The translations under genes and the position numbers were made by a program. From the NCBI GenBank assembly GCA_044223995.1, contig JBGALE010000004.1, forward strand, positions 496,001-560,000: DNA of 64,000 nt. Direction: 5' to 3'. This DNA is from JACMLD01 sp044223995. GTDB lineage: Bacteria > Bacteroidota > Bacteroidia > Chitinophagales > Chitinophagaceae. The notes beneath the pieces are model-generated. The model made no database searches. It was not told where the DNA came from and was given only the letters and a program-made list of their open reading frames with translations. This document shows, one piece after another, positions 8,573-17,857 of this stretch. Each line of letters opens with the position of its first letter. Within the stretch, counting starts at the first letter, position 1.

Positions 8573-10210
8573 TTATTCCCAGCTAAATTTTCCACCTGTC
8601 TGCACACGAACTTTATACAAACTGGTATGTGCAGTAAAGTATAATGTCTTGCCATCTGCATCACCCCAGGCCATGTTGGCAGGGCGCTCCGGTGTTACAA
8701 TTTTTCCCAGCAGTTTTCCTTCCGCATTCAGTATCCAAACTCCTCCCGGCGCAGATATAAAAAGATTACCAGCTTTGTCCACTTTCATTCCATCGAGCGC
8801 TTCATCGTCTTCCGTAAAACTGAAATCAAAAAATACTTTCCCGTTTTTTAATGTACCATCGGGCTGCACTTCATAGCGCCACAATGTTTTGGTGTGGTGA
8901 ATATCGCGGATGTCCCAGTTAGTTACGTAAAAATATTTTTCGTCGGGGGAGAAAGCCAGGCCATTGGGTCCGCCCAGGTCTTTACTCACTACCTGTACTT
9001 TTCCATTCTTTATCATAAAAACACCGGAATAATCCAGATCCTTTCTTTTATCGCTGAAGAAATTGGGCAGGCCATAAGGAGGATCAGTAAAATAAACCGT
9101 GCCATCACTTTTCAATACAATGTCATTGGGGCTATTGAATCTTTTGCCATCGATTTTATCTGCCAGTACAGTGACCGGCCCTTTCTTTTCATAACGGATG
9201 ACCCTGCGGTTGCCATGCTGATCCACGATCAGTCTCCCTTCTTTGTCAATAGCCAATCCATTACTACCGGGTTGCCCGTATTCTCCAATATCTGCGCCGG
9301 TATAACCACTATGGCTCATATAAATGGTGACGTTGTGATTGGCCGGATTGTAACGGTAAATATTATTGGTGTTGGGATCACTGAACAATAAATAACCATC
9401 CGGGTGCCATACCGGTCCTTCTGTAAACTGGAAACCATCAGCTACCTTTTCAATTTTGCTGCCCTTTTCGAAAATACTGTTCAATTTTTCGTCGATGGTA
9501 TAAATTTTACCAATGTCTTTCCAGTCTTTATTGGAGGGGAGTTCTTTATAAAAATCAATCACGGCATTGCGAACCCATATATAGTTGTCAGGGATTTTTC
9601 CCAATGGACCGTTGATACCAAGAATGGCAATACTAAAATGATCGCCTGGTTTCGCGTTATTGGTCAGTATCACACGGTTCCTTGTATTGTATCCGGCAAT
9701 TAAGCCATTGCCACTTTGTCCAAAGCCCTGCATTTGTTTGCCATTGACCCAAATTTCGCTGTAATCATCCACTGTAATTTCAAAAACTGCAGCGGTACCA
9801 GTCGTCGCCAGTGTACCAATTGTTTCAGGAATGGTGATCTCTGTTTTAAACCATACAAATGAAACGAGGCCCATGCCTTCACGCATTTCGAGATCGGTTG
9901 GCTGGATGGGCATAAAGCCTGCATCAAAATCTGCTGCACCCACCTGCGGGTGAAGTATATGTGTTTTAATCGCCATGCCCGTAGGGTAGAGCAGCATCTT
10001 GTCTGTTGTGCCGGCGCCCGGTGATCTGAAATCTGCTTCCACGATATGTGCAGGCTGCACAAACCATTTTGCATCGACCAGTGCAGCGCCTTCATGGGTA
10101 CGTAGGTCTGCAATAGCCTGTGGTTTGTCTACAGAAAGGAACCTTGTCTCCTGGGCCTGGGTTATGATACCTGATATTAGTATGGCAACTGAAAGGAAAA
10201 CCTTTTTCAT
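8573..10210 (-). CDS. Secreted SMP-30/gluconolactonase-like protein with N-terminal beta domain
   Basis: The protein begins with a clear signal peptide (residues 1-20, ending TQAQ). Residues about 60-230 look like a galactose-binding-like beta sandwich (IPETIG..., EIWVNGK), and residues about 250-545 form a six-bladed SMP-30/LRE propeller with conserved NSPNDIV and DGMKVD segments that include metal-ligand Asn and Asp residues. Such proteins hydrolyse sugar lactones in the periplasm. The extra N-terminal domain makes it longer (545) than simple gluconolactonases (about 300). It lies in a same-strand run with the HbpS-like gene, 36 bases apart, suggesting a shared transcript. Confidence 0.88.
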   Translation of the reverse strand: MKKVFLSVAILISGIITQAQETRFLSVDKPQAIADLRTHEGAALVDAKWFVQPAHIVEADFRSPGAGTTDKMLLYPTGMAIKTHILHPQVGAADFDAGFMPIQPTDLEMREGMGLVSFVWFKTEITIPETIGTLATTGTAAVFEITVDDYSEIWVNGKQMQGFGQSGNGLIAGYNTRNRVILTNNAKPGDHFSIAILGINGPLGKIPDNYIWVRNAVIDFYKELPSNKDWKDIGKIYTIDEKLNSIFEKGSKIEKVADGFQFTEGPVWHPDGYLLFSDPNTNNIYRYNPANHNVTIYMSHSGYTGADIGEYGQPGSNGLAIDKEGRLIVDQHGNRRVIRYEKKGPVTVLADKIDGKRFNSPNDIVLKSDGTVYFTDPPYGLPNFFSDKRKDLDYSGVFMIKNGKVQVVSKDLGGPNGLAFSPDEKYFYVTNWDIRDIHHTKTLWRYEVQPDGTLKNGKVFFDFSFTEDDEALDGMKVDKAGNLFISAPGGVWILNAEGKLLGKIVTPERPANMAWGDADGKTLYFTAHTSLYKVRVQTGGKFSWE

Positions 10211-10246
10211 ACATGTATTGTTAAAAACATTGAAAAGAAATCGCTA

Positions 10247-10717
10247 TTAGTCAAATTTTATTTTTGCGCCGGCGTTGGCCATGTCTTCGTCCTGTTGGGC
10301 ACTGGCACTTCCGCTAACGCCTACTGCACCTACTACCTGTCCGTCGATGATTAATGGAATGCCACCTTGCAAAAATGTATGGCCAACAGTAATCAATGCC
10401 TGCCTGCCACCGTTGATTGCATTTTCCAGTTTCGAAGATGGTGCTTTGAAGGTGGCAGCAGTATTCGCTTTTTTAATGGCAACTTCGGCAGCTGCTGGAA
10501 ATGTATTGTCAAGTCTTTCGAGGTAAACCAGGTTACCACCTGCATCTACGACGGCAATCGCGCCGCCCGGTGCATTGTTTGCTCTTGCATACTTAACTGC
10601 TTCGGCAACAACTTTTTTGGCGCCTTCGAGCGAAATATTTTTGCTGGCAATCACCTGCGACATACCTGCAGTGCCTGCAATGGTGACGATCAGTAACAAT
10701 AATAATAACTGTTTCAT
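10247..10717 (-). CDS. Exported GlcG/HbpS family heme-binding-type protein
   Basis: A 156-residue protein with a signal peptide (about 1-21) followed by a complete GlcG/HbpS domain: SLEGAKKVV, GGAIAVVDAGGNLV, RLDNTFPAA, GGIPLIIDGQVVGAVGVSG and QDEDMANAG. Characterised homologues bind heme (HbpS) or belong to glycolate-utilisation loci (GlcG). Here the export signal and the neighbouring secreted SMP-30 protein point to an envelope role. Whether heme is bound cannot be read from the sequence. Confidence 0.88.
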   Translation of the reverse strand: MKQLLLLLLIVTIAGTAGMSQVIASKNISLEGAKKVVAEAVKYARANNAPGGAIAVVDAGGNLVYLERLDNTFPAAAEVAIKKANTAATFKAPSSKLENAINGGRQALITVGHTFLQGGIPLIIDGQVVGAVGVSGSASAQQDEDMANAGAKIKFD

Positions 10718-10728
10718 TTTTTTTAATT

Positions 10729-10754
10729 TAAAAAAGGTGACAGACCTGTCACCC
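10729..10754 (-). terminator. Terminator of the PepSY-like gene
   Basis: A seven-base stem (GGTGACA with TGTCACC, four-base loop) is followed on the minus strand by a run of six T. It sits between the stop of the 145-residue secreted protein and the start of the HbpS-like gene, so those two genes are probably separate transcripts. Confidence 0.8.
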
Positions 10755-10765
10755 TTGTAACTGAA

Positions 10766-11203
10766 TTATTTTAATTTCTCAATAGTGCCGTCAATAAAAA
10801 CGCGTACGATTCTGTTTTTCTTTTCATTACCCAGGTAAATGATATAGGAAGTGCCATCAGTGCGTGAGGCATATTCCAGTGATTGTACCAAATTATAACC
10901 GTGGTATTTTTCAGCCACCGCCATAGATACAGTCAGGGGTAAGTACCTGCTGTTAATATCCCTCCCGGTAGCAAGTAATTCACCATTCTCATTAAAATAG
11001 GCGATCAGCTCTTCATTGTTTTGTGAAAAATAAGCAATGAAAACTTCCTGTATCTTGCTCCATTTGATGTTGCTGGCGTTTTTAAAATGTTGGTTGAACG
11101 CATTGGTCACTTCCGTATTTACTTTTGTGCCGTCATTGTTATTGGCGTACAATCCCGTAAAAGAAAGCAGCGCGAGTGTTGCGATTAAGAATATCTTTTT
11201 CAT
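10766..11203 (-). CDS. Small secreted PepSY-like/DUF2874-type protein
   Basis: A 145-residue protein with a signal peptide (about 1-20, ending GLYAN). The mature part has the pattern of small periplasmic PepSY-like proteins of Bacteroidota: an amphipathic helix (VTNAFNQHFKNASNIKW) followed by antiparallel strands ending in RVFIDGTIEKLK. Homologues often occur as abundant secreted proteins of unknown function. A terminator follows it. The assignment rests on overall pattern and length, so the family is likely but not certain. Confidence 0.75.
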   Translation of the reverse strand: MKKIFLIATLALLSFTGLYANNNDGTKVNTEVTNAFNQHFKNASNIKWSKIQEVFIAYFSQNNEELIAYFNENGELLATGRDINSRYLPLTVSMAVAEKYHGYNLVQSLEYASRTDGTSYIIYLGNEKKNRIVRVFIDGTIEKLK

Positions 11204-11251
11204 ACAATAAGTGTTTGTTGCCTCTTACCGAAGCTGTTTTATTTTTGTTGA

Positions 11252-12265
11252 TTAATTGCCATTTTCCTGTGAAGCGGGTTGAGCCGGTTTATCAAACTTC
11301 ACTTTTCTGCCGGCATGTTTTTTTATTTGCCCGGGCCAGTTACCATCTGCTTTGGCAGTATTGCCTTTTACATCTTTGTTAAATTGTTCGTATGCATCCT
11401 GTGTGTGCTGGAGGATCAACCGCCCGTCAACAATCTGAAAAATGGTGGGGTCAATGGGCCTGAGTTTATTCAGGCTCATGGCATAGCCGCAGAAGGCGCC
11501 GTATTGGGGTGCAAACATCTCCGGGTGATCTTTAAACATATCTGCATGTGCCTGCGACGCAAACCAGTAAGTGGCGCCATTAAAACGTGCTTCGAATTTC
11601 GGGTCGCCTTTCACTGCTTTATTATCGGTGAAATAAGCCACGGCGTCATAGCCCTGCAGCGTTACGCCATCCGGATCAGTATTATTTAAATATCCTTTTT
11701 CCGCATCCGTAGTAATTTGTTTGCCGCCATTGGCAGCCACATCTTTCCAGTATTTGTCTGCAAGCGAAAGATTGCCCTGCACATCTTTATTCCATCCGGA
11801 TACAGCCCTTGCATTGTGCTGGATTACCAGCCTTCCGTTAACAATGGAAAATGTATTGACATCGATGGGTGCAATGCGCCCCAGTGAAACGGCGTAGGCA
11901 CACCAGCCGCCAAACTGTGGTTCATATTTGGAAGGACTGGCCTTGAACAAATCCAAATGTTCCTGTGATGCAAAATAATAGGTGGCATCATTGTACATAA
12001 ATTGGAAGGATTCATTTCCCTTCACCGGTTTGTTATCGGTAAAGAATGCGACAGCATCGTAGCCGTCAAGGATCACACCTTTGTCATTTACATTGTTAAA
12101 ATATTTTCCCTTGTACTGCTGTGCATTGGCAAATCCAATCATCATCAGGAACACGGCAAGTGCAAAGAAGATTTTCAACATCATTGCTGTGACCTGTTGC
12201 GCATGGGCATGTGCATAAAATGTTTTCGTGCGTTGTTCTTTAAATCTCATCATATTCTTTTTCAT
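11252..12265 (-). CDS. Secreted protein with two tandem YHS domains
   Basis: Two related YHS-type units are visible, at about residues 65-170 and 195-300. Each has GYDAVAFF or GYDAVAYF, a YFAS or WFAS segment, a single cysteine (GGWCAYA, GAFCGYA) and an RLVIQHN or RLILQHT strand. YHS domains are small metal-binding-like modules found in copper transporters and stand-alone exported proteins. A signal peptide lies at about 29-49 (LKIFFALAVFLMMIGFANA), so the true start may be the ATG at 12184 or 12181 instead of 12265; the 27-residue preceding segment is polar and unusual. The duplication, with one cysteine per unit, suggests an internal dimer. Confidence 0.83.
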   Translation of the reverse strand: MKKNMMRFKEQRTKTFYAHAHAQQVTAMMLKIFFALAVFLMMIGFANAQQYKGKYFNNVNDKGVILDGYDAVAFFTDNKPVKGNESFQFMYNDATYYFASQEHLDLFKASPSKYEPQFGGWCAYAVSLGRIAPIDVNTFSIVNGRLVIQHNARAVSGWNKDVQGNLSLADKYWKDVAANGGKQITTDAEKGYLNNTDPDGVTLQGYDAVAYFTDNKAVKGDPKFEARFNGATYWFASQAHADMFKDHPEMFAPQYGAFCGYAMSLNKLRPIDPTIFQIVDGRLILQHTQDAYEQFNKDVKGNTAKADGNWPGQIKKHAGRKVKFDKPAQPASQENGN

Positions 12266-12509
12266 ACTTTTTTATTTATGAGGCAAAATAAACCCAGGTG
12301 AAACTGTGCCGTTGTCAATTGCCTTACATAAGCGAAGGCCACGGCGGTATAAATAATGGAGATTGTCGGCGGCTTTACAAATAGTGCCCTTGCGGGCTTG
12401 GGCATTTCATCAAGGATTGCATGCCTCTTGTCAAAGCAATTGGTTTTGACGGCCGGTAAGTACTTTTTTTGTTATGACAAATAATTTTTCACCCAAAAAA
12501 TAACATCGT

Positions 12510-13025
12510 ATGCTGCACAATCAATTTTTAAGAAAAGCCACCCGGCCGTTTTTACTGGCAGTATTGTGGATACTGGGCAGTCAATTCTCAGCCAGAGCTG
12601 GTGTTGATACCTACCAGATATACCTCAATGACAAACTCATCCTCCAGCAATCAGTTCTCAACCCGCTGAGCTTGTCGACATTGCCGATTACGAAAGCAAA
12701 TGCAAACGACAAACTGGTTATTTACTATTCGCAATGCAATGCGCCGAACAAGATAGGCAAGGGCAGGAGCCTGGTAATCAAGGACGCGTCCGGTAACATG
12801 GTAAAGGAGTGGAAATTTACAGACTCAGAAGGTTCTTCAAGAATGGAGATACCGGTGAAAGAATTGCTGGCATTGGAAAACAAATTTGCCAGCAATACAC
12901 TGACAATTTATTATACCGCACAGGGCATGGCAAAGGAACAAAAACTGATATCGCTCAACAGCGCGGCAAAATCAGCTACTTATCATAACCCGGGGAAAGT
13001 AAATGCGGCAGTTAAAACCAGGTAA
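12510..13025 (+). CDS. Small secreted protein of unknown function
   Basis: A 171-residue protein with a long signal peptide (about 1-30, ending SARAG). The mature part is predicted mostly beta, with DTYQIYLNDK near its start, one cysteine (SQCNAP) and a basic C-terminus. I do not recognise a family. It is on its own on the plus strand and converges with the T9SS gene; 244 bases of upstream sequence separate it from the divergent YHS gene, including an A/T-rich stretch (TAATTTTTC) that is one base away from the Bacteroidota -7 consensus. Confidence 0.75.
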   Translation: MLHNQFLRKATRPFLLAVLWILGSQFSARAGVDTYQIYLNDKLILQQSVLNPLSLSTLPITKANANDKLVIYYSQCNAPNKIGKGRSLVIKDASGNMVKEWKFTDSEGSSRMEIPVKELLALENKFASNTLTIYYTAQGMAKEQKLISLNSAAKSATYHNPGKVNAAVKTR

Positions 13026-13046
13026 GAACGATTCAACCATATATTG

Positions 13047-13078
13047 AAAAAAAAGGGGACGCCTGGAAAGGCATCCCC
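13047..13078 (-). terminator. Terminator after the T9SS F5/8-type-C gene
   Basis: A nine-base stem (GGGGACGCC with GGCATCCCC, one mismatch) is followed on the minus strand by eight T. It is oriented for the minus-strand gene ending at 13101; the plus-strand gene ending at 13025 has no T run after the hairpin. Confidence 0.8.
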
Positions 13079-13100
13079 ACATTTGTCTCTAATCGTTACG

Positions 13101-14180
13101 TTACTGTAAAACTATCTGCTGGGTGTATTCTTTATTACTGCTGGATTGTATTTTCAGGAAATATATACCACTGGTCATGTTTGCTGTCCTGTTAATCATC
13201 ATCGATTGCTGACCACCCTGGATGGTCACTTTATTATTGTATACCACCTGGCCGGTTGCATTATACAAAGCGATGCTGATGTTTTCACCAGTTGTTCCCT
13301 TGTATTCGATCACCAGGTGATCTTTTACCGGAACAGGATAAGCTTTTACACTGGCAGTTGTAACATTGCTGATGGCGACGATAGGTGAATAGGCTGCTTT
13401 ACCATCAATGTCAACTTGCTTCAACCTGTAATAGCTGTTGCCACTAACCGGTTCTTTATCGCTGAAAGAATAATTACTTACCACAGAACCAGTGTTGCGT
13501 CCTTCCACCCATCCGATGCTGCTGAAATGTGCACCATCATTACTGCGCTCTACATAAAAACCGGCGTTGTTGTATTCTGTTACTGTTGTCCAGGTCAGTA
13601 CGGTTTCATTTTTCTGTGCAGCAGCCGTAAAACCTGTTAATGATACTGGTAATGTGGCAGCGGCTAAACCCAGCACCTGGAACTCCCAAATGGAGTAACC
13701 CCAGCCTGTAGCACGTCTTACCCCCTGCATGCGGACATAACGGGCAATTGTATTCGCCTTCATTGTGATGTTATTGGTACCCGCGATGCTGTTGGTGGTA
13801 AGTGTATTGTTCCTGATTTGGATACTGTCGGCATATAAGTCAGTATAAGTACCATTGTTGGAAAACACGATATTAAAATCCTTTCCGTACGCACGCTCCC
13901 ATACAATGGAAAGACTGGTGATCAGGTATTGCCTACCCAGGTCTATTGATACCCATTGGTTGTCATCATAACTGCTGGAGAAACGTGTATTCATATCACC
14001 GTCAAATGCGCTGGCTGCAGTAAGACTGCTGGTTTCAATTGAAGAAGCAGAAGCCACTTTATTCAGGGCAAGATTGGTTAAAGTACTGGTGCCTTGTGCC
14101 TTTGCAGAAAACTGTAAAGTCATAAAAGCCATCAGCAGGAAAAGGATTTGTTTGTTTGTGTTTGTAAAAATTGCTTTCAT
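13101..14180 (-). CDS. T9SS-exported F5/8 type C (discoidin) domain protein
   Basis: A signal peptide (about 1-29) is followed by a coagulation factor 5/8 type C domain at about 35-170 (SASSIETSSLTAASAFDGD, WVSIDLG, ITSLSIVWE, ARYVRMQG), a linker with the LTWTTVTEYNNAGFYVERS repeat usual in Bacteroidota surface proteins, and a C-terminal type A T9SS sorting domain (PVPVKDHL, LYNATGQVV, GIYFLKI). The protein should cross the outer membrane by type IX secretion and bind a surface glycan. A terminator follows. A perfect 15-base dyad (CGGAAAT, A, ATTTCCG) lies 109-123 bases upstream of the start at 14289-14303. Confidence 0.9.
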   Translation of the reverse strand: MKAIFTNTNKQILFLLMAFMTLQFSAKAQGTSTLTNLALNKVASASSIETSSLTAASAFDGDMNTRFSSSYDDNQWVSIDLGRQYLITSLSIVWERAYGKDFNIVFSNNGTYTDLYADSIQIRNNTLTTNSIAGTNNITMKANTIARYVRMQGVRRATGWGYSIWEFQVLGLAAATLPVSLTGFTAAAQKNETVLTWTTVTEYNNAGFYVERSNDGAHFSSIGWVEGRNTGSVVSNYSFSDKEPVSGNSYYRLKQVDIDGKAAYSPIVAISNVTTASVKAYPVPVKDHLVIEYKGTTGENISIALYNATGQVVYNNKVTIQGGQQSMMINRTANMTSGIYFLKIQSSSNKEYTQQIVLQ

Positions 14181-14355
14181 AGTAACGTGTTTGAATTGAA
14201 ACTATCAATCCAACCACGATGCCAACACTTATCAGTGCTGTTATTCACCGCATTACAAGTAGAAAGCAATTATATTTCTTCCCATCCCCGGAAATAATTT
14301 CCGAAAAAACATTTTTTCCATCCCGTGGAATGCGCGCAAAGAGAAATACACATAG

Positions 14356-14387
14356 CAATAAATGCGGGGAACCATGTATTCCCCGCA
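14356..14387 (-). terminator. Terminator after the 106-residue secreted protein
   Basis: A perfect eight-base stem (TGCGGGGA with TCCCCGCA, nine-base loop) is followed on the minus strand by TTTATTG, a short U-rich tail. It lies 29 bases after the stop codon of the upstream gene. Confidence 0.7.
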
Positions 14388-14415
14388 GTTTATCAGAACA
14401 GCGAAATAAAATATG

Positions 14416-14736
14416 CTATTGTCCCAGTTTGATTACACCTACATCTGTTGGCTGACCATCTGTTACCGTTACATTTTCCTTGGCCGCATTTTTATAAGGC
14501 GGTTTCGCTTCGATGATCAGCCGGTAAGTACCGGCTTTTGCACTGCTGATTTCAAAACTTCCGTTGTGAATGTCTGCTTTCAGTGTGTCGGTAGCCGACA
14601 ATGCCCATGCCTTGGTAGCGCCGTCGGCCGGAGTTACGGTTCCCTTAATTGCTCCGCCCTGCTGAATGCTTGTAAAGGCAAATAATCCCATTGTAGCAAT
14701 ACTTAATACAACGAATGCCTGCTTCGCTTTTTTCAT
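14416..14736 (-). CDS. Small secreted carboxypeptidase-regulatory-like domain protein
   Basis: The N-terminus MKKAKQAFVVLSIATMGLFAF is a signal or anchor segment. The remaining 80 residues form one Ig-like carboxypeptidase-regulatory unit: IKGTVTPADGA, SFEISSAKAGTYRLIIEAKPPYK, and a closing VTVTDGQPTDVGVIKL strand. In Bacteroidota this fold usually occurs at the N-terminus of larger TonB receptors; here it stands alone as a 106-residue protein. The function is unknown. Confidence 0.8.
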   Translation of the reverse strand: MKKAKQAFVVLSIATMGLFAFTSIQQGGAIKGTVTPADGATKAWALSATDTLKADIHNGSFEISSAKAGTYRLIIEAKPPYKNAAKENVTVTDGQPTDVGVIKLGQ

Positions 14737-14962
14737 AACATGTGAATTTTATGGATGAATAAAAAAATTTCACTGCGTCTTTGACACAATTAACACTACG
14801 TACTTGTAAAGGGGAATGTTCTGCCGGTAAGAGGAGTTATGAACTGGAAGACAAGTACTATGCCAATAACAAAATTGTTATCAACTTTTGAATAGACGGA
14901 CAATTCATTGTAGATGTATTTCCCCGGTAGTACACAGAATGCTTTCTGTTACAAATGCATTC

Positions 14963-15616
14963 TTATAATTTGAACCCTTTCACTCCCGGTTTTTTATTGG
15001 CAGCGGCCATCAAAACAGTTTGCCGGATTCTCGCCTTTCTGGTATCATCTCTTTTGGCACTATCGATCCAAAATAAAAAACGGCGCCTGTAGCCGGGCGG
15101 GAATGCCTGGAAATTATTGAATGCTGCTTTGTTTCTTCCAAATGCTTTTTGCAAATCTCCCGGAATTGTATGATTGTCGGTATGGGTATCGCTTGCATTC
15201 AACATGTCCCATGAACCATTTTTCCGGGCCGATTCAATTACTGACATTCCATGCGCCGACATCTTTTTGGCCGCTATTAATTTCTCCACACGTTTTTTAT
15301 TAAGCGCACTCCAAATACTTTTTGGTTTGCGGGGCGAGAATTGAAGCATAGCTCTTTCTTCATCCAGTAGCCTCGGACGGCTATCGATCCACCCAAAACA
15401 CAAGGCCTCCTCTACTGCATCATTATAAGTGATGTTTTTTTTACCACTTATTTTTTTATAGTAAACCAGCCAGATACCGGGCGATACCAGGTGGTTTTTC
15501 TCCAGCCATTTGCGCCAGGCGGCGGGGTTTGCAGGCTGGTAAGTTTTGTAACTGCTTCTATTGTCTTTCAATGCCACTGGCGGTGTACTATAGTAATAAG
15601 TATGTTTGTTTTCCAC
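14963..15616 (-). CDS. YdeI/OmpD-associated family protein
   Basis: A 217-residue cytosolic protein with the YdeI family signature: WRKWLEKNHLVSPGIWLVYYKK near the start, VEEALCFGWIDSRPR in the middle, FSPRKPKSIWSALNKKRVEKL, and a C-terminal FWIDSAKRDDTRKARI segment that matches the bacteriocin-protection YdeI/OmpD-associated domain. In other bacteria such proteins are linked to stress or antimicrobial-peptide tolerance. It is isolated, with about 225 bases of non-coding sequence on either side. Confidence 0.87.
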   Translation of the reverse strand: MENKHTYYYSTPPVALKDNRSSYKTYQPANPAAWRKWLEKNHLVSPGIWLVYYKKISGKKNITYNDAVEEALCFGWIDSRPRLLDEERAMLQFSPRKPKSIWSALNKKRVEKLIAAKKMSAHGMSVIESARKNGSWDMLNASDTHTDNHTIPGDLQKAFGRNKAAFNNFQAFPPGYRRRFLFWIDSAKRDDTRKARIRQTVLMAAANKKPGVKGFKL

Positions 15617-15659
15617 ATTCGTGCATAACTCCTCCCGATTTTCGCTAGCACCGTTTTGG

Positions 15660-15667
15660 TATATTTG
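15660..15667 (+). promoter_or_regulatory. Possible -7 promoter element upstream of parE
   Basis: TATATTTG matches the Bacteroidota -7 consensus TAnnTTTG exactly. No good TTG box is seen at the expected distance, and the leader to parE would be about 150 bases, so this is only a candidate. Confidence 0.35.
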
Positions 15668-15826
15668 CCCGGTTTAGTGTGCCAACTGGCCAAATGTTTT
15701 GTCATGCATCGAGTTGAAAATGTACGGCAAATTGGACCAGCCTCCATATTTTGTTTATATAAAAGGCACTTAAATACCGGGTCCTTTAAAAATTATCAAA
15801 AAAGTTAACCTGTAGATTGCATCCCT

Positions 15827-17725
15827 ATGGCAGATAAAGAAAAAGATAAAGACCTCTTTGACTATACGGAAGATAGTATCCGAAGCCTCGACTGGAAAGA
15901 GCACATCCGTCTCCGGCCCGGTATGTACATTGGTAAACTCGGCGACGGCACCAGTCCCGATGATGGTATTTATGTTTTACTGAAAGAAGTATTGGACAAC
16001 TGTATCGATGAGCACACGATGGGATATGGAAAACACGTAGATGTTACCATCGAGAATGGCACGGTAACCATCCGCGATTATGGCCGCGGTATTCCGCTTG
16101 GAAAAGTGGTGGATGTGGTAAGTAAAATTAATACCGGCGCCAAGTACGACAGCAAGGCATTTCAAAAAAGCGTTGGATTGAATGGCGTGGGTACAAAGGC
16201 CGTCAACGCCCTGAGTAAATATTTTAAGGTAACAGCATTCAGGGAAGGAAAAGAAAAAACAGCAGAATTTGAAAGAGGTGCCCTGATAAAGGAATACAAG
16301 GAAGCAAAATCGCAGGGCGAAAACGGCACGATGGTTACATTTATACCGGATGATACCGTTTTTAAAAACTATCATTATATACATGAATACCTAGACAACC
16401 AGTTTTGGAATTATTGCTACCTCAATGCAGGACTGGTTATTAACTTCAACGGTAAAAAATATATTTCCAAGAGTGGCTTGCTCGACCTGTTGCAGCGTAA
16501 AACCAACGAGGACGAACTACGCTACCCAATCATCCACCTGAAAGGCGATGATATTGAAGTAGCCATTACACATGAAAACCAGTACGGGGAAGAATATTAC
16601 TCATTTGTCAACGGACAATTTACCACACAGGGTGGAACACATCTTGCCGCTTTCAAGGAAGCATATGTAAAAACTATCCGCGATTTTTATAAAAAAGATT
16701 ATGATGCTACTGATATCCGCGGCAGTATCAGTGCAGCTATTTCGGTACGGGTACAGGAACCTGTATTCGAAAGCCAGACAAAAACAAAGCTTGGGTCGCA
16801 GTACGTATTTGAAGGAGGCCCGACCATGAAAAATTTCGTGGGCGATTTCCTTGCGCGCGACCTCGATCTGTTTCTTCACCGCAATCCATCGGTGGCCGAA
16901 TCACTGAAGAAACGTATTGAACAAAACGAACGTGAACGCAAGGAATTGGCAGGGATTAAAAAATTGGCGAATGAAAGGGCGAAAAAAGCCAACCTGCACA
17001 ACAAAAAATTGCGCGACTGCCGTTTTCACTATAACGACGAGCCAACGGGGAAAGACAAGGACAGCATCCTCGAAAAAATGAAGGAGAGCACCATCTTCAT
17101 CACCGAGGGTGACAGTGCGAGTGGCTCTATTACCAAGGCAAGACAGGTAGAAACACAGGCTGTATTCAGTCTCCGCGGTAAACCACTAAACTGTTTCGGC
17201 CTCACTAAAAAAGTGGTGTATGAAAACGAAGAGTTCAACCTTTTGCAGCATGCGTTGAATATTGAAGAAGGATATGAAGGGTTGCGGTACAATAATATTG
17301 TCATTGCAACCGATGCCGATGTGGATGGTATGCACATCCGTTTGCTGCTGATGACATTCTTCCTGCAGTTTTTCCCTGATATTGTTAAGAACGGGCACGT
17401 ATATATATTGGAAACACCTTTGTTTCGCGTACGCAATAAACAGGAAACCATTTATTGTTACGATGAAACAGAAAAGAAAGCAGCGGTAACAAAACTGGGC
17501 GGCAAGCCGGAGATTACACGTTTCAAAGGATTGGGAGAGATCAGTCCCGATGAATTTGCCCGTTTCATCGGCCCCGATATGCGCAAACAGCCAGTACTCA
17601 TTATGCCCGATACGCATATCCAGGACATTCTTGATTATTATATGGGAAAAAATACGCCCGAACGCCAGGAATTTATCATCGACAACCTGAAAGTGGAAAT
17701 GGATTTGGTGGAAGAGGGGAAGTAA
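15827..17725 (+). CDS. parE: DNA topoisomerase IV subunit B
   Basis: The ATPase subunit of the type IIA topoisomerase that decatenates chromosomes. The GHKL ATP-binding site is visible as E54 and N58 (KEVLDNCIDE), D84 and glycines in RDYGRGIP, and GLNGVGTKAVNALS at 117-130. The TOPRIM domain carries EGDSASG near residue 426 and the DADVDGMHIR motif that binds Mg2+. At 632 residues it is the short ParE type, without the insert seen in many GyrB proteins. It is the first gene of a block that ends with parC, so the two subunits are separated by three genes. Confidence 0.95.
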   Translation: MADKEKDKDLFDYTEDSIRSLDWKEHIRLRPGMYIGKLGDGTSPDDGIYVLLKEVLDNCIDEHTMGYGKHVDVTIENGTVTIRDYGRGIPLGKVVDVVSKINTGAKYDSKAFQKSVGLNGVGTKAVNALSKYFKVTAFREGKEKTAEFERGALIKEYKEAKSQGENGTMVTFIPDDTVFKNYHYIHEYLDNQFWNYCYLNAGLVINFNGKKYISKSGLLDLLQRKTNEDELRYPIIHLKGDDIEVAITHENQYGEEYYSFVNGQFTTQGGTHLAAFKEAYVKTIRDFYKKDYDATDIRGSISAAISVRVQEPVFESQTKTKLGSQYVFEGGPTMKNFVGDFLARDLDLFLHRNPSVAESLKKRIEQNERERKELAGIKKLANERAKKANLHNKKLRDCRFHYNDEPTGKDKDSILEKMKESTIFITEGDSASGSITKARQVETQAVFSLRGKPLNCFGLTKKVVYENEEFNLLQHALNIEEGYEGLRYNNIVIATDADVDGMHIRLLLMTFFLQFFPDIVKNGHVYILETPLFRVRNKQETIYCYDETEKKAAVTKLGGKPEITRFKGLGEISPDEFARFIGPDMRKQPVLIMPDTHIQDILDYYMGKNTPERQEFIIDNLKVEMDLVEEGK

Positions 17726-17727
17726 TA

Positions 17728-17770
17728 GATAATTAATAATTAAAAATTAAAAATTAAAAATTAATAATTA
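17728..17770. repeat. A/T-only repeat tract after parE
   Basis: A 43-base tract of only A and T, apart from one G at the start, begins right after the parE stop. At 17739-17762 it contains three tandem copies of the heptamer ATTAAAA. The same words (TAATTAAAAATTAATAATTA) occur at 22967-22986 after parC. Confidence 0.7.
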
Positions 17771-17812
17771 TAGAACAGTATCAATAATAATTGAATAATG
17801 AGGGAAAGTAGT

Positions 17813-17850
17813 GACTAATTAAGAATTAGCAATTAATAATTAATAATAAG
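17813..17850. repeat. Left inverted-repeat arm flanking a four-helix-bundle gene
   Basis: The stretch beginning AATTAGCAATTAATAATTAA at 17825 is an imperfect reverse complement of the sequence just after the gene (18206-18243); about 22 of 24 bases pair by eye. It ends seven bases before the GTG start of the four-helix-bundle gene. Confidence 0.65.
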
Positions 17851-17857
17851 GTACCCT

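Noticed and set aside
12266..12509. Possible structured RNA in the divergent gap between the YHS gene and the 171-residue gene
   Set aside because: Two short stems (GCCGT with ACGGC, GCCTT with AAGGC) can be drawn at 12308-12345 and another at 12385-12404, but none is longer than five pairs and no known riboswitch is recognised.
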